From NCBI GenBank assembly GCA_964594365.1, contig CAZQMB010000003.1, forward strand, positions 1 through 64,000: a stretch of DNA of 64,000 nt, read 5' to 3'. Every line of letters begins with the position of its first letter. Position 1 is the stretch's first letter. Positions 46,283-55,554 of this stretch are shown one piece after another. Position numbers and translations under genes: made by a program. The notes under the pieces are model-generated. The model was not told the DNA's origin, searched no databases, and worked only from the letters and a program-made list of their open reading frames with translations. This stretch comes from CAIUSP01 sp964594365 (GTDB taxonomy: Bacteria; Actinomycetota; Thermoleophilia; Solirubrobacterales; 70-9).

Positions 46283-46942
46283 ATGGAAAACGAAGTACGA
46301 GAGGAACAGCAGCCCAAGCGCCGGATGCCCGCCTCGGACCGCCGCGAGGGGATCCTCGAGGCAGCCCGTCTTGCCTTCTCCGAGGCCGGATACAGAGACG
46401 TCTCGTTGAAGTCGATCGCCACTCGTGCGGGTGTGTCCAAGGCACTCCTCTACGAGCATTTCGACTCGAAGGTCGAACTCTACGAAGCGATCCTCGAACT
46501 CCATGGAAGCGAACTGCTCGAGGCCATCGAGACCGCCGTGCATACCTCCGAGTCGGCCGAGGAGCGCGTGCGGGCGGGAATCGAGGCCTTCCTCGCGTTC
46601 GCCGAGGATCGTCGTGGTTCCTGGCGGATCATCTTCGGTGTGGTTCCGGATGCGGCGGTCGTCAGGGCCCAGGAGTCGTTGAGAGATCGCATCGTCAGCG
46701 CGATCGCCGCCATCGTCGAGGAGGAGGTACTGCTGGTGCGACCGGGTCAGCCCGAGCATCAGCAGTTCGCCGCGATGCAGGCTCAACAGACGCTCGGCGC
46801 GATGCGTGCGCTTTCGGATTGGTGGGATCGCAATCCCGGGGTACCGCGAGAGTTGGTGCTCGACGCAGCGATGGACTTCGTCTGGCTCGGCGGTGAGCGA
46901 CTCAGCCGAGGCGAGCGCTGGCCTGAGTCTCGTCAGACCTAG
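46283..46942 (+). CDS. TetR-family transcriptional regulator
   Basis: The 219-residue product has the N-terminal helix-turn-helix SLKSIATRAGVSKALLYEHFD with the YxHF motif, and an unrelated ligand-binding C-terminal region. It is divergent from the diiron-SCP2 oxidase across 95 bp that hold a perfect palindrome, so it probably represses both. The ligand may be the oxidase's lipophilic substrate or product. It ends 6 bp before the convergent glyS stop. Confidence 0.88.
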   Translation: MENEVREEQQPKRRMPASDRREGILEAARLAFSEAGYRDVSLKSIATRAGVSKALLYEHFDSKVELYEAILELHGSELLEAIETAVHTSESAEERVRAGIEAFLAFAEDRRGSWRIIFGVVPDAAVVRAQESLRDRIVSAIAAIVEEEVLLVRPGQPEHQQFAAMQAQQTLGAMRALSDWWDRNPGVPRELVLDAAMDFVWLGGERLSRGERWPESRQT

Positions 46943-46948
46943 GACGGA

Positions 46949-48319
46949 TCAGGACCTGGCTGGCGGAGACCACGGCTCGTCGAGGCGCCGCCCGATCTCG
47001 GACACGACTTCGTCGGCCGGGATCCGGCTCTGCTCCAGAGTGTCGCGGTCGCGCAGAGTCACCGTTCCGTCTTCCATCGTCTGTCCGTCGATCGTCAGGC
47101 AGTAAGGGGTCCCGATCTCATCCTGGCGCCGATAGCGCTTTCCGATCGACCCACCCTCGTCGAACTCGGCGGGCACGACCTGTCGGAGTTGCTGATGGAT
47201 TTCCCGCGCACGCTCCGGCATGCCCTCCTTGGAAACCAGCGGCAACACGGCCACCTTCACGGGGGCGAGCCTCGGATGGATGCGCAGGACTGTCCGCTCG
47301 CGCCCCTCGACCTCCTCGACGTCGTAGGCATCGACCAGGAAGGCGAGGGTGGCTCGATCAGCCCCGGCTGAGGGCTCGATCACGTAAGGGACGTACCGAT
47401 CGCCGCTCTGCTGGTCGAAGTACTCGAGTTTCTCGCCGGAGAACTCGGCATGTTTGGTCAGGTCGTAGTCGCCTCGATTGGCAACGCCCTCGAGCTCCGA
47501 CCAGCCCATCGGGAACAGGTATTCGATGTCGGAGGTGGCGCTGGAGTAGTGCGAGAGCTCGTCCGAGCCATGCTCGCGCAGCCTCAGGTTGTCCGGTCTG
47601 ATCCCCAGATCCGTGTACCAGGACATGCGGTCCTCCATCCACTTCCGATGCCACTCCGGTGCTTCGGCGGGCGGCACGAAGAACTCGATCTCCATCTGCT
47701 CGAACTCCCTGGTCCGGAAGATGAAGTTGCCCGGCGTGATCTCGTTGCGGAACGACTTGCCGATCTGCGCGATCCCGAACGGAGGTTTCTTGCGCGCGAA
47801 CTGGAGGACGTTCTTGAAGTTGACGAATATCCCCTGCGCGGTCTCGGGTCGCAGGTAGACCTCTGATCCGGACTCCGCAACCGGCCCCATGTGGGTCTTG
47901 AACATGAGGTTGAACTGCATGGGATCGGACAGCTCGCCGCCGCAGTTCGGGCAGACGATCTCCCCTTCCGCATCCTCGGCTCCGAGTTGCTCCTCGCGAA
48001 CGTGATCTTCGCGCCATCGCCTCTTGCAGTCGCCGAGGCACTGGACGAGTGGGTCGGTGAACCCCTCCAGATGGCCCGAGGCTTCCCAAGTCCGAGGGTG
48101 CATGAGGATCGCTGCGTCGAGTGCGACCATGTCGTCACGCTCCTGAACGACCGCTCGCCACCATTCGGCCTTGACGTTGTTCTTGAGCAGTACGCCGTAG
48201 TGTCCGTAGTCGTAAGTGGAGCCGAGTCCACCGTAGATCTCGGATGACTGGAAGATGAATCCGCGCCGCTTGCAGAGCGCGACTATTTCGTCCAGCGACA
48301 GTTCTTTGGAGTCCCCCAT
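46949..48319 (-). CDS. glyS: Glycyl-tRNA synthetase (alpha2 type)
   Basis: The 456-residue class II synthetase begins ELSLDEIVALCKRRGFIFQS then SEIYGGLGSTYDYG, the usual GlyRS start. CPNCGG marks a zinc-like site, the motif 2 region reads FRNEITPGNFIFRTREFEQMEIEF in pieces, and the C-terminal anticodon domain has LPLVSKEGMPERA. It charges tRNA-Gly. The ATG abuts the ATG of the divergent gene (CATATG, 48317-48322), and no clear ribosome-binding site precedes it. Confidence 0.95.
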   Translation of the reverse strand: MGDSKELSLDEIVALCKRRGFIFQSSEIYGGLGSTYDYGHYGVLLKNNVKAEWWRAVVQERDDMVALDAAILMHPRTWEASGHLEGFTDPLVQCLGDCKRRWREDHVREEQLGAEDAEGEIVCPNCGGELSDPMQFNLMFKTHMGPVAESGSEVYLRPETAQGIFVNFKNVLQFARKKPPFGIAQIGKSFRNEITPGNFIFRTREFEQMEIEFFVPPAEAPEWHRKWMEDRMSWYTDLGIRPDNLRLREHGSDELSHYSSATSDIEYLFPMGWSELEGVANRGDYDLTKHAEFSGEKLEYFDQQSGDRYVPYVIEPSAGADRATLAFLVDAYDVEEVEGRERTVLRIHPRLAPVKVAVLPLVSKEGMPERAREIHQQLRQVVPAEFDEGGSIGKRYRRQDEIGTPYCLTIDGQTMEDGTVTLRDRDTLEQSRIPADEVVSEIGRRLDEPWSPPARS

Positions 48320-49159
48320 ATGACGAAGCAGCCTAGAGACAATCGCAGCGACGACACCGGGCCGTTGAGGGCTGTCGAATCGATCGATCTCGCAGGGAGC
48401 CCGGTCGTCCTCGTCGAGGGCTTGGCAGATGTGGACGGAATCTCCGATCTGGCCGGGTGTTTCGGAGACGAGGACCTGGGCTTCCGGAGGCGATGGGAGT
48501 GGGAGACGGCCGCAGACGGCCAGTCACTGGAGAGGGTGACGCTCGACCTGGTGTTCGGTCGCCTCGACAGGGCCTGGGAGTTCGGAATCGCTTTCGATGG
48601 GTCCGATCCGTGGGTGATGCCGGCACTGGTGACGATTGCCAGCGGTCAGCTCTTCTCGCTCGCCGACCCGAAGCGGCTTCCGCGCGGGGAGGAGGGCGAG
48701 GATCGTCTGATCCTGCCCTTGATGCTCGATCTCGACCCCGGCTTCCTGGCGGCGGTCGGAGCTGCCTCGGGAGAGGGGCCGATGGAGATGTCGCTCGTGG
48801 TGCACGCCTTCGATCGCCAGGAGGAGGCCGAGCAGGCCTGCAGCGAGGCAGCGACTCTGATCGGACCGTTGGGGTTCCTCTGGCGTCTGCAGGACGGAAA
48901 CGAGTTCGTGCTGGTCGCTGTGGGGTTCTCCCGCGACCGCGCCGAGTCTGCCGACCGGGCGTTGATGGCGGGTGGAGGAATGAGGATCACACCGTCCGGC
49001 TCGTTGCGCGCTGCCATCGAAGCGCGACTCTGGCCCGGGGTAGAGGAGGCAGCGGCCGAGGCCGCAGGTGCTCCGGTCGCCTCTGCCAGAGGTGCACTGC
49101 TGCTGACGGCCGAGGGTGGCTTCGCACCGATGGTGCCGCTCGGCTCCGAGCCGGTCTGA
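48320..49159 (+). CDS. Conserved-looking hypothetical protein
   Basis: The 279-residue product has no signal peptide or recognised domain. It is acidic, with repeated Leu/Ala/Gly helices and EWETAADGQSLERVTLD near the start. Two starts are possible: ATG 48320, directly abutting the glyS start, or TTG 48365, which would leave a short intergenic space. FmdB follows 12 bp after its stop. Function unknown. Confidence 0.6.
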   Translation: MTKQPRDNRSDDTGPLRAVESIDLAGSPVVLVEGLADVDGISDLAGCFGDEDLGFRRRWEWETAADGQSLERVTLDLVFGRLDRAWEFGIAFDGSDPWVMPALVTIASGQLFSLADPKRLPRGEEGEDRLILPLMLDLDPGFLAAVGAASGEGPMEMSLVVHAFDRQEEAEQACSEAATLIGPLGFLWRLQDGNEFVLVAVGFSRDRAESADRALMAGGGMRITPSGSLRAAIEARLWPGVEEAAAEAAGAPVASARGALLLTAEGGFAPMVPLGSEPV

Positions 49160-49171
49160 GACAATCGATCC

Positions 49172-49492
49172 ATGCCGATCTACGAATACCGTTGCGAGAA
49201 GGGTCACGAGTTCGAGGTGATCCAGCGGATGAGCGACGATCCGGTGACCGAGTGCGAGGAGTGCGGAGCGCCGGTCGAGCGCGTCTTCAACCCGGTCGCG
49301 GTCCACTTCAAGGGATCCGGCTTCTATACGACCGACTACGCCCGCTCCTCCAAGGGGGGGCAGGGTTCCGGCAAGGATTCCGACTCCGGTTCCGCCAAGT
49401 CGGAGTCCAAGTCGGAGAAGTCCGGGAAGAAGGACTCGAAGAAGGCCGGCAAGGAGAGTTCCTCCGGCGGCGGCAAGGCGAAGACGAGCTAG
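49172..49492 (+). CDS. FmdB-family zinc-ribbon protein
   Basis: The 106-residue product begins MPIYEYRCEKGHEFEVIQRM and carries CEECGAPVERVF, giving the CxxC zinc-ribbon pattern of FmdB-type regulatory proteins. The rest is Ser/Lys/Gly-rich and disordered. Role in Gram-positives is unknown; the family was first linked to formamidase regulation. Confidence 0.85.
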   Translation: MPIYEYRCEKGHEFEVIQRMSDDPVTECEECGAPVERVFNPVAVHFKGSGFYTTDYARSSKGGQGSGKDSDSGSAKSESKSEKSGKKDSKKAGKESSSGGGKAKTS

Positions 49493-49513
49493 CCCGAGGC
49501 GGCCAGGTTGGAA

Positions 49514-49531
49514 CCCGGCTCAGTAGCCGGG
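49514..49531 (-). terminator. Hairpin spanning the LCP gene stop codon
   Basis: CCCGGCT-CAGT-AGCCGGG has perfect 7-bp arms and sits in the space between convergent fmdB and the LCP gene, overlapping the latter's last codons. Confidence 0.45.
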
Positions 49532-50848
49532 AGAGCAGAGCGGGGTGTTGGGGGGCGGAGCACCGAGGAGTTTCTCGACCTTCGCCCGACATTCGGCGGA
49601 GGGGATGATCAGGCTCCCTGCCGGTCCGGGCGCAGACGGCTCGAGAACGCTCGACTTGCTCTCGGCGAATACGGACGCCACCGCGAGTTGGGCGAGTGCC
49701 GGAGCTCCCATGTCGCTGATGAAGGCCTGAGGCGCGGACCAACCGATCCACGGCCCTTTGATGAAGTTGTAGGGCGCTCGCAACGGTGAGGTGATCCGGT
49801 TCTTGATTCCGTTGAGGATCAGTTGCTGCCGGGCTGCGCGATCGAGGTCGTTCTCCGAGGGGTTGCAGAGGTTCTCCCTCACCCGGGCAAGGGAGAGCGC
49901 CTGCAGAGCCCGCAGCGTCTGTTCGCCCTCGGGCAGGTTCACGCCCTGACCTCCATTCGCCTTGCCGCCGCCGATGCGCCCACAGACCCGACTCGGCAGG
50001 TCGACCTTGATCCCACCGAGCGCATCGATGAACTTGACGAACCCGTCGAAGTCGACGATCACCACGTGTCCGATATCGATTCCGAGGAACTGCTCCACGG
50101 TCTTGATCGACAGGGCGGCATTGCCTTTCGGGGAGGTCGTGTTGCAGGCGAAGGCGGCATTGATCTTCTGCTCACCGCAACCCGGGATCGAGGCGAAGCT
50201 GTCTCTGGGTATCGAGAGCTTCCGGAACGACCCGAGACCTGCGTGCACGACCATGATGGTGTCGGAGCGAGGTGGAGCCCCGGTGACGGCACCCGGCTCG
50301 TTGGCGCCGATCTTCTTCCCTCCTGCGACGGCCTCGGAGCCTCGGGTATCGCCTCCGAGGATGAGGACGTTGGTGCCCGCCAGCAGCAAGGGATTCCTGC
50401 TCAATTCATCCTTGGCCCCCTCGGGAAGTTTGCCTTTCTGGAGTTGCGCAGAGACGGTGAAGGAGACCGCGCTGACCAGGATCCAGCCGAAGAAGGCGAT
50501 CAGCGCCCAGCGCAGATACCTTCGGCGACCCCTGTCCCGCCGCTCGGCCTTGCGCCGGTCGGCGGTCCGTTTTCCCACCTTGTCCTTCGACTTGCGGGAC
50601 TTCTCGAGGCTTGCGACGTCTCCGCCCTTGACGATGTTCCTGAGCCTCCGGCGCGACTTGTAGACCGAGTAATCGGGCTCTTTGCCTGCTTTCGGCGTGT
50701 CGCCGGTCTTCTTTCCGGTGCCCTTCGCGGACTTCTTCGGAGCCTTCTGTTTGCGCTTGCCACTACCTCTTCCGTAGACCGTGTACTCGGGTTCGGGGTC
50801 GGCTTCGCCTCGACGCTTCGACGGCGGTTCGTTGTCTGGGGCTGGCAT
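49520..50848 (-). CDS. LCP (LytR-CpsA-Psr) family cell-wall ligase
   Basis: The 442-residue product has a long basic cytoplasmic tail (Lys/Arg-rich, residues 1-110), one TM helix (about 111-133), and an extracellular LCP domain with LILGGDTRGSEAV, APPRSDTIMVV, LSIPRDSF and INAAFAC. The Arg/Asp residues contact polyprenyl phosphate and Mg. Such enzymes attach glycopolymers to peptidoglycan. The tail is unusually long. It is divergent from the ROK kinase. Confidence 0.9.
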   Translation of the reverse strand: MPAPDNEPPSKRRGEADPEPEYTVYGRGSGKRKQKAPKKSAKGTGKKTGDTPKAGKEPDYSVYKSRRRLRNIVKGGDVASLEKSRKSKDKVGKRTADRRKAERRDRGRRRYLRWALIAFFGWILVSAVSFTVSAQLQKGKLPEGAKDELSRNPLLLAGTNVLILGGDTRGSEAVAGGKKIGANEPGAVTGAPPRSDTIMVVHAGLGSFRKLSIPRDSFASIPGCGEQKINAAFACNTTSPKGNAALSIKTVEQFLGIDIGHVVIVDFDGFVKFIDALGGIKVDLPSRVCGRIGGGKANGGQGVNLPEGEQTLRALQALSLARVRENLCNPSENDLDRAARQQLILNGIKNRITSPLRAPYNFIKGPWIGWSAPQAFISDMGAPALAQLAVASVFAESKSSVLEPSAPGPAGSLIIPSAECRAKVEKLLGAPPPNTPLCSPGY

Positions 50849-50899
50849 TGGCTATGAATAGTGGCGGATGCCCCTGACGCGCCAAGAACACGCGAGTTG

Positions 50900-51853
50900 A
50901 TGACCGCGACCGGCATCGGGGTCGATATCGGCGGCACGAAGATGCTGGTCGGCGCGGTCGACGACCGTCAGCAGGTGCTTCACCGTTCTCGCAGGCCTAC
51001 CGGGAAGATCGATCTGGATGAGTTGATCTCCGGGATCGTCGAGGAGGTAGAGGCCGCTCACGAGGCGGCGCCGGACGCCTGCGGTGTCGGCCTCGGAGTT
51101 CCCTGCACTCTGGATCGCGAGCAGGGCCTGGTCGTCACCTCGGTGAACCTGCCCATCTCCAACGTCAAGTTGGGTGAGCTCGTCGCGGAGAGGATCTCTC
51201 TCCCCGTGACCATGGACAACGATGCGAACTGCGCGATGTTCGCCGAGCATCGATTCGGGGTGGCCCGTGGAGCGGCCAACGCCGTGATGCTGACCCTCGG
51301 AACCGGGATCGGCGGTGGGATCGTGATCGATGGCGAGATCTATCGTGGCGCGGTCGGCGCAGCGGCAGAGATCGGCCATCTCGTGGTCGAGGCCGACGGA
51401 CGCCGATGTCACGGCGCATGCGCCGGGGCCGGATGCATCGAGGCGTATGCGTCGGGGACGTCGATCGGCGAACTCGGAGAGGAGGCGGCGGCCCAGGCAC
51501 CCGATTCGGCGATCGCAGAGGCGATCGCCGCCGGGGAGTACCAAGGTGCCGTGACGGTTGGCGAGGCTGCCAGGAAGGGAGACCAGACGGCCCTCTCGGT
51601 CTACGCAGAGTCGGGCCGATATCTGGGGGTCGCCTTCGCGAGCCTGGCGAACGTCTTCGACCCCGAGATGATCGTGATCGGCGGCGGGGCAGCGGCCGCG
51701 GGAGACCTCCTGCTCGACCCCGCTCGGGACGAGCTGCGGCGCAGGGCCCTGAAGCCGATGAACGAGACGCGTGTGGTCGAGGCGGAACTCGGCCCCGATG
51801 CCGGGATGATCGGTGCCGCGGCTCTTGCCAGCAGTGAATTTGCGGGAGGATGA
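50900..51853 (+). CDS. ROK-family sugar kinase / glucokinase-like
   Basis: From ATG 50900 the 317-residue product has GIGVDIGGTKMLVGAV (phosphate-1 motif), TLGTGIGGGIVIDGE (phosphate-2), and EIGHLVVEADGRRCHGAC then GAGCIE, the zinc-binding ROK motif. Spacing in the zinc motif is C-x3-C-x4-C, two residues longer than the usual C-x-C-x4-C. Active-site Asp is in the TMDNDANCA stretch. GTG 50861 would add 13 residues. Substrate probably glucose or another hexose. Confidence 0.85.
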   Translation: MTATGIGVDIGGTKMLVGAVDDRQQVLHRSRRPTGKIDLDELISGIVEEVEAAHEAAPDACGVGLGVPCTLDREQGLVVTSVNLPISNVKLGELVAERISLPVTMDNDANCAMFAEHRFGVARGAANAVMLTLGTGIGGGIVIDGEIYRGAVGAAAEIGHLVVEADGRRCHGACAGAGCIEAYASGTSIGELGEEAAAQAPDSAIAEAIAAGEYQGAVTVGEAARKGDQTALSVYAESGRYLGVAFASLANVFDPEMIVIGGGAAAAGDLLLDPARDELRRRALKPMNETRVVEAELGPDAGMIGAAALASSEFAGG

Positions 51854-51857
51854 GGGC

Positions 51858-52679
51858 ATGCCAGGCAAGCTGACCGTCTGTCCCACGCCGATCGGAAATC
51901 TCGGAGACGTAACCGAACGCGTTCGCGCTGCCCTCTACGAGGCAGACGTGATCGCGTGCGAAGACACGCGTCGGGCCGGCCGCCTGCTCGAGTTGATCGA
52001 GGTGGAGGGCCTGAGGCTGGTTTCCTACCACGAGGGCAACGAGGCGGAGCGGGCTCGAGAGCTGGCGCAGTCGATGGAGCGAGGCGAGAACGTGGCGCTT
52101 ATCTCCGATGCAGGTACGCCCGGGATATCCGATCCGGGTTTCAAGCTGATCCGCGAGTGCATCGAGCGTGAGCTGGAGGTCGAGGTACTCCCGGGCCCGA
52201 CCTCGATCACGGTGGCTCTGCTCGCCTCCGGGTTGCCGACCCACCGATGGCGATTCCAGGGGTTCCTGCCCCGCAGGACGGGGGAGCTCGAGCGGGTGCT
52301 CCAGTCGGCCGATACCACGATCGCCTTCGAGTCTCCGAAGCGGCTGCCCGAATCGCTTGCAGCGCTCGCGAGCCTCGCCCCTGATCGACCGGCGGCCGTC
52401 TGTCGTGAGCTGACCAAGCTGCACGAGGAGGTCGCCCGTGGAACCCTCGGCGAGTTGTCGCGTCGGTTCCGTGACGAGGTCAGGGGAGAGATAGTCGTGG
52501 TGATCGGACCCTCGGCCGGTGGGACATCTCCTGACATAGGTTTCGCGGTCGATGCACTGAGGGGGCTGGTCCGCTCCGGGGCCCGTCCGCGCGCCGCCGC
52601 CGGGGTGGTTTCGGCGCTCACCGGGGTCCCCGCGAACGAGCTCTACAAGCAGTTGACCGGCCGGTCGCCACGGGAGTAG
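51858..52679 (+). CDS. rsmI: 16S rRNA 2'-O-ribose C1402 methyltransferase
   Basis: The 273-residue product has the tetrapyrrole-methylase fold: VCPTPIGNLGDVTERV, ACEDTRRAGRLL, SYHEGNE, LISDAGTPGISDPG and PGPTSITVALLASGLPT. These are diagnostic of RsmI. It methylates C1402 of 16S rRNA with SAM. ATG 51858 follows GGGAGGATGAGGGC. metG follows after 3 bp. Confidence 0.95.
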   Translation: MPGKLTVCPTPIGNLGDVTERVRAALYEADVIACEDTRRAGRLLELIEVEGLRLVSYHEGNEAERARELAQSMERGENVALISDAGTPGISDPGFKLIRECIERELEVEVLPGPTSITVALLASGLPTHRWRFQGFLPRRTGELERVLQSADTTIAFESPKRLPESLAALASLAPDRPAAVCRELTKLHEEVARGTLGELSRRFRDEVRGEIVVVIGPSAGGTSPDIGFAVDALRGLVRSGARPRAAAGVVSALTGVPANELYKQLTGRSPRE

Positions 52680-52682
52680 CAA

Positions 52683-54191
52683 ATGGCGGACCAGGGCAAC
52701 TACTACGTCACCACGCCGATCTACTACGTCAACGGTGCGCCGCATCTCGGGCATGCCTACTCGACGATCGCCGCAGACGTTCTCGCGCGGCACATGAGGC
52801 AGCGGGGCCGCGATGTCTTCTTCCTCACCGGTACCGACGAGCATGGTGAACCAGTTGCCGCGGCCGCCGAAGCGGAGGGGATCACCCCTCAGGAACTCGC
52901 GGACCGAAACGCCCCCGCCTTCCAGCGGATGGTCGACCGGGTCGGTGCCTCGAACGACTTCTTCATCCGCACCACAGACCCCGGGCACATCGAACGTGTC
53001 CAGGAGATCGTCCAGCGAGTTCACGACAACGGATACGTGTACGAGGGCTCCTACGAGGGCTGGTACTGCGAGCGATGTGCCGACTTCAAGACAGAGGTCG
53101 AACTGGGCGAGGGTGACACCTGTCCCATCCACAAGACCGAGTTGGTGCGGGAGAAGGAAGAGAACTGGTTCTTCAGGCTCTCGGCCTTCCAGGAGGATCT
53201 CGAGCGGCTGTACGAGGAGCGTCCGGACTTCGTCGCCCCCGACTTCCGTCGCAACGAGGCTCTCGCCTTCATCAAGCAGGGGCTGCGCGATGTCTCGCTG
53301 TCCCGACCGAAGCTCACCTGGGGCATACCTGTTCCGTGGGATACCGGGCAGGTGATGTACGTCTGGTTCGACGCACTGCTCAACTACGTGACCGCTCTCG
53401 GGTACGCGAGGGAGGGCGAGGATCTGACCGACGCCTTCTGGCCCGCCCAGATGCACGTGCTGGCCAAGGACATCCTCAAATTCCACGCGGTCTACTGGCC
53501 CGCGTTCCTGATGGCGGCGGGTCTGCCCGTGCCGGAGAGGATGTACATCCACGGCTACCTGTTGCTCGAGGGTCACAAGATGTCCAAGTCGTTGGGCAAC
53601 ACACTCGACCCGGACGAGGTGATGGACAGGTTCGGAGCCGATGCGCTGCGCTACTACCTGATGCGCGAGGTCTCGTTCGGTCAGGACGGTCAGGTCTCGC
53701 CCGAAGGGTTCGAGACCAGATACGAGACCGAGCTCGCCAACGACTACGGCAACCTCGCCAGTCGCGTCCTGGCGATGGTCGATCGCTACCGGGGCGGTGT
53801 GGTGCCGGAGGCCGATCCGGATCCCGAACTCGTGGCGGCGTTCGATGGAGCGCTCGATCGGGTGGGAACGCTCCTCGACTCGGCCGAGATCAGCAAGGCC
53901 CTCGACGAGATCTGGGATCTGGTCAGACGTCTGAACCGGTTCGTGGAGGAGACCAAGCCGTGGGAGCTGGCCAAGGACGAGGGTTCGGGCGGCGCTCTCG
54001 ACCGCTCGCTCTACTCCCTCGCCGAAGGGTTGAGAGTCGTCACTCAGCTGCTTCACCCGTTCATGCCGACGACCACCGACCGCCTGCTCGATCAGTTGGC
54101 CGAACCCTCGAGAGGTCTCTCGGAGTTCGGCTCCCGACCCGGCGGCGTGTCCGTGAGGTCCGGGGACCCGCTCTTCCCCAAGCTCGATTAG
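52683..54191 (+). CDS. metG: Methionyl-tRNA synthetase (short form)
   Basis: The 502-residue class I synthetase has YYVNGAPHLGHAYSTIAADV (HIGH motif as HLGH) and KMSKS in GHKMSKSLGNTLDPDEV. The knuckle has CERCADF and CPIHKTE, a zinc-type region with one conventional Cys pair. It lacks the C-terminal tRNA-binding domain of the long form. It begins the chain leading to tatD, rsmA and ispE. Confidence 0.95.
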   Translation: MADQGNYYVTTPIYYVNGAPHLGHAYSTIAADVLARHMRQRGRDVFFLTGTDEHGEPVAAAAEAEGITPQELADRNAPAFQRMVDRVGASNDFFIRTTDPGHIERVQEIVQRVHDNGYVYEGSYEGWYCERCADFKTEVELGEGDTCPIHKTELVREKEENWFFRLSAFQEDLERLYEERPDFVAPDFRRNEALAFIKQGLRDVSLSRPKLTWGIPVPWDTGQVMYVWFDALLNYVTALGYAREGEDLTDAFWPAQMHVLAKDILKFHAVYWPAFLMAAGLPVPERMYIHGYLLLEGHKMSKSLGNTLDPDEVMDRFGADALRYYLMREVSFGQDGQVSPEGFETRYETELANDYGNLASRVLAMVDRYRGGVVPEADPDPELVAAFDGALDRVGTLLDSAEISKALDEIWDLVRRLNRFVEETKPWELAKDEGSGGALDRSLYSLAEGLRVVTQLLHPFMPTTTDRLLDQLAEPSRGLSEFGSRPGGVSVRSGDPLFPKLD

Positions 54192-54226
54192 ACCCTCTCG
54201 GGTCGGACTGTTAGGCTCATCCGGTC

Positions 54227-54742
54227 GTGAATCGGGAGGCAGGAGGCAGAGCGTCAGGGGGGAGTGCGCTTCGGGTCGTGTGCCTGTGTGCGCTGGCGCT
54301 GGTGGTCCTGGTCGCGGCACTGGCGGACCATGCGATCTCCCTGCCCCAGACTCGCGGAGCGTTCGATTCGACCGGCAGGGTCGCCCGGCCATCGGGCTCT
54401 CTGCTCGCCGAAGAGCTGATCGTGATCCACGAGCAACCGGGAACGAGGTTGCTCGTCACCCGGAAGATCGGCCCTCGGGTCTACTGTTCGGCCGACTGCT
54501 CGGTCAAGGCCGTGATCAGGCTTGACCTGCCGGGGAAGAGAGATCCGCGGGCCGTCACCTTCACTTCGAACCTGATCGCAAACCGCATCTACACGGCGAC
54601 GATCTCGCCCTCGGCCTCCGAGCGGTCGAGACTCGTCAAGGGCATCGGGACTTCCAAGCTGTCCGTTCAGCTCACCGCAACAGATCAGGCCGACCGATCC
54701 GACACAGACAGGCGCCTCTTCCGATTCAGAATGGCTGACTGA
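54227..54742 (+). CDS. Membrane-anchored or secreted hypothetical protein
   Basis: GTG 54227 gives a 171-residue product with a hydrophobic segment (LRVVCLCALALVVLVAALA) near residues 15-33 that acts as signal or anchor. The rest is mostly beta strands with VYCSADCSVK, a Cys pair that may be a disulfide. No family is recognised. It lies between metG and tatD. Confidence 0.55.
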   Translation: MNREAGGRASGGSALRVVCLCALALVVLVAALADHAISLPQTRGAFDSTGRVARPSGSLLAEELIVIHEQPGTRLLVTRKIGPRVYCSADCSVKAVIRLDLPGKRDPRAVTFTSNLIANRIYTATISPSASERSRLVKGIGTSKLSVQLTATDQADRSDTDRRLFRFRMAD

Positions 54743-54780
54743 TCCGCTCAATCCCTTCGATGCGCTCCTAGACTGCGGGC

Positions 54781-55554
54781 GTGGTAGATACGCACGCCCA
54801 TCTGGTCCTGTGTGGACCCGAGTCCCCCGCCGAGACCGTGTCGGCAGCCCGCGCGGCCGGGGTGGAGAAGATCCTCAGCGTCGGCCTCGACGAGGAGACG
54901 AATGCAGCAACGGTCGCGCTCGCCCGTGAGACCGAGGGCGTCTGGGCGAGCGTCGGCCGGCACCCCAATCAGGCGCTGGGATACGACGAGTCAGCGGCCG
55001 CGGAGCTCGAACGACTGTGTGAGGACGACTCCGTCGTGGCGGTCGGGGAGACCGGACTCGACCTCTATCGCGAGGGCGCGCCGATCGCCGATCAACGCGC
55101 GGCGTTCTCCTCCCAGATCGCGATCGCTCGCGAGTTCGCGCTCCCGGTCGTGGTCCACCTCCGCGATCGGGATGGGTCCGAGGAAATCACCCTGGAGGCC
55201 TTCGACACACTCGAGCGCGAGGCCGTCGGTGTCGGCGTGGTGATCCACTGCTTCTCGGCAAGCCCCGAACTGGCTCGCAGAGCGGGTGCGAACGGCTGGT
55301 ACTGCTCCTTTGCCGGGAACCTCACTTATCCCTCTGCCTCCGATCTCCGGGAGTCGGCCAAGGTGGTTCCGGAGGAGTTGCTGCTGGTCGAGACCGACTC
55401 TCCGTATCTCTCCCCTCAGCCCATGCGCGGCAAGCCCAACCGACCGGCGAACGTGGTCGAGACGGCAAGGGTCTTGGCGGAAGAGCGGGGTATCAGCAGC
55501 GAGTCCCTCGCGGGCCTGACCGACAGCAACGCTGCGAGGTTGTTCGGGTGGTAG
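54781..55554 (+). CDS. tatD: TatD-family metal-dependent DNase
   Basis: The 257-residue TIM-barrel hydrolase begins VDTHAHLVL, then GRHPNQALGYD, GETGLDLYRE, VVHLRDRDG, IHCFSASPEL and ETDSPYLSPQPMRGKPNRP, the metal ligands in order. GTG start. It overlaps rsmA by 7 bp. The order metG-tatD-rsmA-ispE is well conserved in bacteria. Confidence 0.93.
   Translation: MVDTHAHLVLCGPESPAETVSAARAAGVEKILSVGLDEETNAATVALARETEGVWASVGRHPNQALGYDESAAAELERLCEDDSVVAVGETGLDLYREGAPIADQRAAFSSQIAIAREFALPVVVHLRDRDGSEEITLEAFDTLEREAVGVGVVIHCFSASPELARRAGANGWYCSFAGNLTYPSASDLRESAKVVPEELLLVETDSPYLSPQPMRGKPNRPANVVETARVLAEERGISSESLAGLTDSNAARLFGW

Noticed and set aside
51165..54392. Very long minus-strand open frame (1075 codons)
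   Set aside because: It lies antisense to the ROK kinase, rsmI and metG, which have clear motifs; high GC creates long antisense frames. Its translation shows no domain.
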